Positions 6,796 to 7,229 of a DNA stretch of 7,229 nucleotides are shown in pieces. How positions within the stretch are numbered: position 1 is the first letter of the stretch; each line of letters begins with the position of its first letter. The notes beneath the pieces are model-generated. The model searched no databases and had not been told where the DNA came from. It saw only the letters and a list, made by a program, of their open reading frames with translations. Position numbers and translations under genes: made by a program. Source of the DNA: Candidatus Acidiferrales bacterium (GTDB lineage Bacteria > Acidobacteriota > Terriglobia > Acidiferrales > UBA7541); NCBI GenBank assembly GCA_955651735.1, contig CATPAM010000404.1, forward strand, positions 1 through 7,229, read 5' to 3'.

Positions 6796-6999
6796 TTATG
6801 TTTTCCCCGCTGCCTTCGCAGATTTGCGATGGGCTTCCTGCGACCACTGAAAGGCTTTATTGGCATGTTCCAGCGCTTGCTTGGAATGCTCGTGTCCGGT
6901 CCGGTGATCTTCTTTGCCGTGGTGTGCGGCGGCAGCACGGTGCGCGTGTGCGGCGAGTTCGTGGAATTCGGCAGCTCTTTGGTGCGAGTCGTTTGGCAT
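6796..6999 (-). CDS. Small His/Ala-rich protein, function unknown
   Basis: 67 residues with 11 histidines and many alanines, almost wholly helical in character and soluble. The first half reads AAEFHELAAHAHRAAAAHH, with His spaced as in amphipathic helices; the second half, HSKQALEHANKAF...SQEAHRKSAKAA, is charged. No signal peptide, membrane segment or Cys is present. I recognise it as a member of a widespread family of unannotated short proteins with H/A repeats; their role is not established, and metal or nucleic-acid binding would be guesses. The start ATG 6999 is well supported by AAGGGA (minus strand, 7011-7006) six bases upstream. It is the first gene of the minus-strand trio with the two Crp/Fnr genes and has its own predicted promoter and operator upstream. 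A longer minus-strand frame over the same DNA (6759-7100) is Arg/Thr-rich and looks like a shadow. Confidence 0.85.
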   Translation of the reverse strand: MPNDSHQRAAEFHELAAHAHRAAAAHHGKEDHRTGHEHSKQALEHANKAFQWSQEAHRKSAKAAGKT

Positions 7000-7023
7000 G
7001 GCGTTTCCCTTGGCTTCCGTTGC

Positions 7024-7029
7024 ATTTTA
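7024..7029 (-). promoter_or_regulatory. Candidate -10 element for the small His-rich gene and regulator operon
   Basis: Minus strand TAAAAT, 5/6 match to TATAAT. The predicted start site is near 7017, followed by an 18-base leader holding the AAGGGA ribosome site and then ATG 6999. No good -35 hexamer is present at 16-18 bases, as expected for a promoter that needs an activator. The palindrome at 7051-7066 is centred 41.5 bases upstream of the predicted start, the class II position. Inferred from sequence only. Confidence 0.45.
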
Positions 7030-7050
7030 AAAGCATTCCATTGTCCTCGC

Positions 7051-7066
7051 TGTCCCATAGGGGACA
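7051..7066 (-). promoter_or_regulatory. Palindromic operator TGTCC-N6-GGACA upstream of the small His-rich gene
   Basis: Minus strand TGTCCCCTATGGGACA; the arms extend to six perfect bases (TGTCCC/GGGACA) around a 4-base centre. It lies 51 bases before ATG 6999 and is the second copy of the palindrome found at 6075-6090. A further half-site (plus strand TGTCC, 7042-7046) lies nine bases from the left arm, between the operator and the -10. The likely binder is one or both of the Crp/Fnr proteins encoded downstream. Confidence 0.65.
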
Positions 7067-7229
7067 CTCGCCCCACGGCCGTGTTTATGGCATGCGACAA
7101 GAAACGCCGACCAAAGCGGAAAGCCTCCTTTTCGCGCTACTGAGGCGGTGCGCCCACAGAGGTGACGGAGGAAGTGGTGGTTGGACGCGGCAGTGTGTGC
7201 CACGAGATGGCTTGGCGTTGCAGCAATGC
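7067..7229. other. Right-edge region with no assignable gene
   Basis: No gene can be supported. On the minus strand a frame enters from the edge and stops at TAG 7139-7137, giving 30 Pro/Thr/Ser-rich residues ending TTTSSVTSVGAPPQ. It could be the C-terminal tail of a gene lying mostly outside, but its composition alone does not decide this. A plus-strand frame ending at 7143 overlaps the His-rich gene and looks like a shadow. Confidence 0.25.

Noticed and set aside
6759..7100. Minus-strand 113-codon frame overlapping the His-rich gene
   Set aside because: It has an Arg/Thr/Pro-rich shadow composition and overlaps the operator and promoter. The 67-codon frame in the same DNA has a strong ribosome site and a familiar sequence.

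Overview
The window looks like a chromosomal segment of a GC-rich Acidobacteriota (Terriglobia-type) bacterium. This is inferred from family resemblance: the secreted hypothetical protein, the LytS-type kinase and the Crp/Fnr proteins all resemble acidobacterial versions I know, but no search was run.

Layout. The left edge cuts a plus-strand gene for a two-domain hypothetical protein (3-626). It is followed three bases later by thiS (630-842), the small sulfur carrier of thiazole synthesis, with no thiG behind it. A decayed, truncated glycoside hydrolase family 5 gene follows (864-1403, two compensating frameshifts). Convergent to it is ribA (1440-2078, minus strand), a stand-alone GTP cyclohydrolase II. 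A plus-strand fragment then encodes only the membrane C-terminus of a family 2 glycosyltransferase (2334-2741). ribA therefore lies between two gene remnants. Next come a LytS-type membrane histidine kinase (2851-4170) with no response regulator in view and a secreted acidobacterial hypothetical protein (4376-5305).

The right third is the most interesting part. Three minus-strand genes read leftwards: a 67-residue His/Ala-rich protein (6796-6999), a Crp/Fnr regulator (6109-6762) and a second, paralogous Crp/Fnr regulator (5339-6046). Two copies of one palindrome, TGTCC-N6-GGACA, flank this set. One (7051-7066) is upstream of the small gene and the other (6075-6090) is between the two regulator genes. 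It has the 5-6-5 geometry of the E. coli CRP site (TGTGA-N6-TCACA) with changed inner bases. Both proteins keep the recognition-helix Arg that reads the unchanged G, and both have lost the Glu and Arg that read the changed position. The first copy is centred at -41.5 from a predicted start site, the class II activator position; the second contains a -10-like hexamer. The picture is a small self-controlled regulatory unit with a non-canonical operator. The signal sensed is unknown.

No tRNA, rRNA, CRISPR array, insertion sequence or convincing intrinsic terminator was seen.
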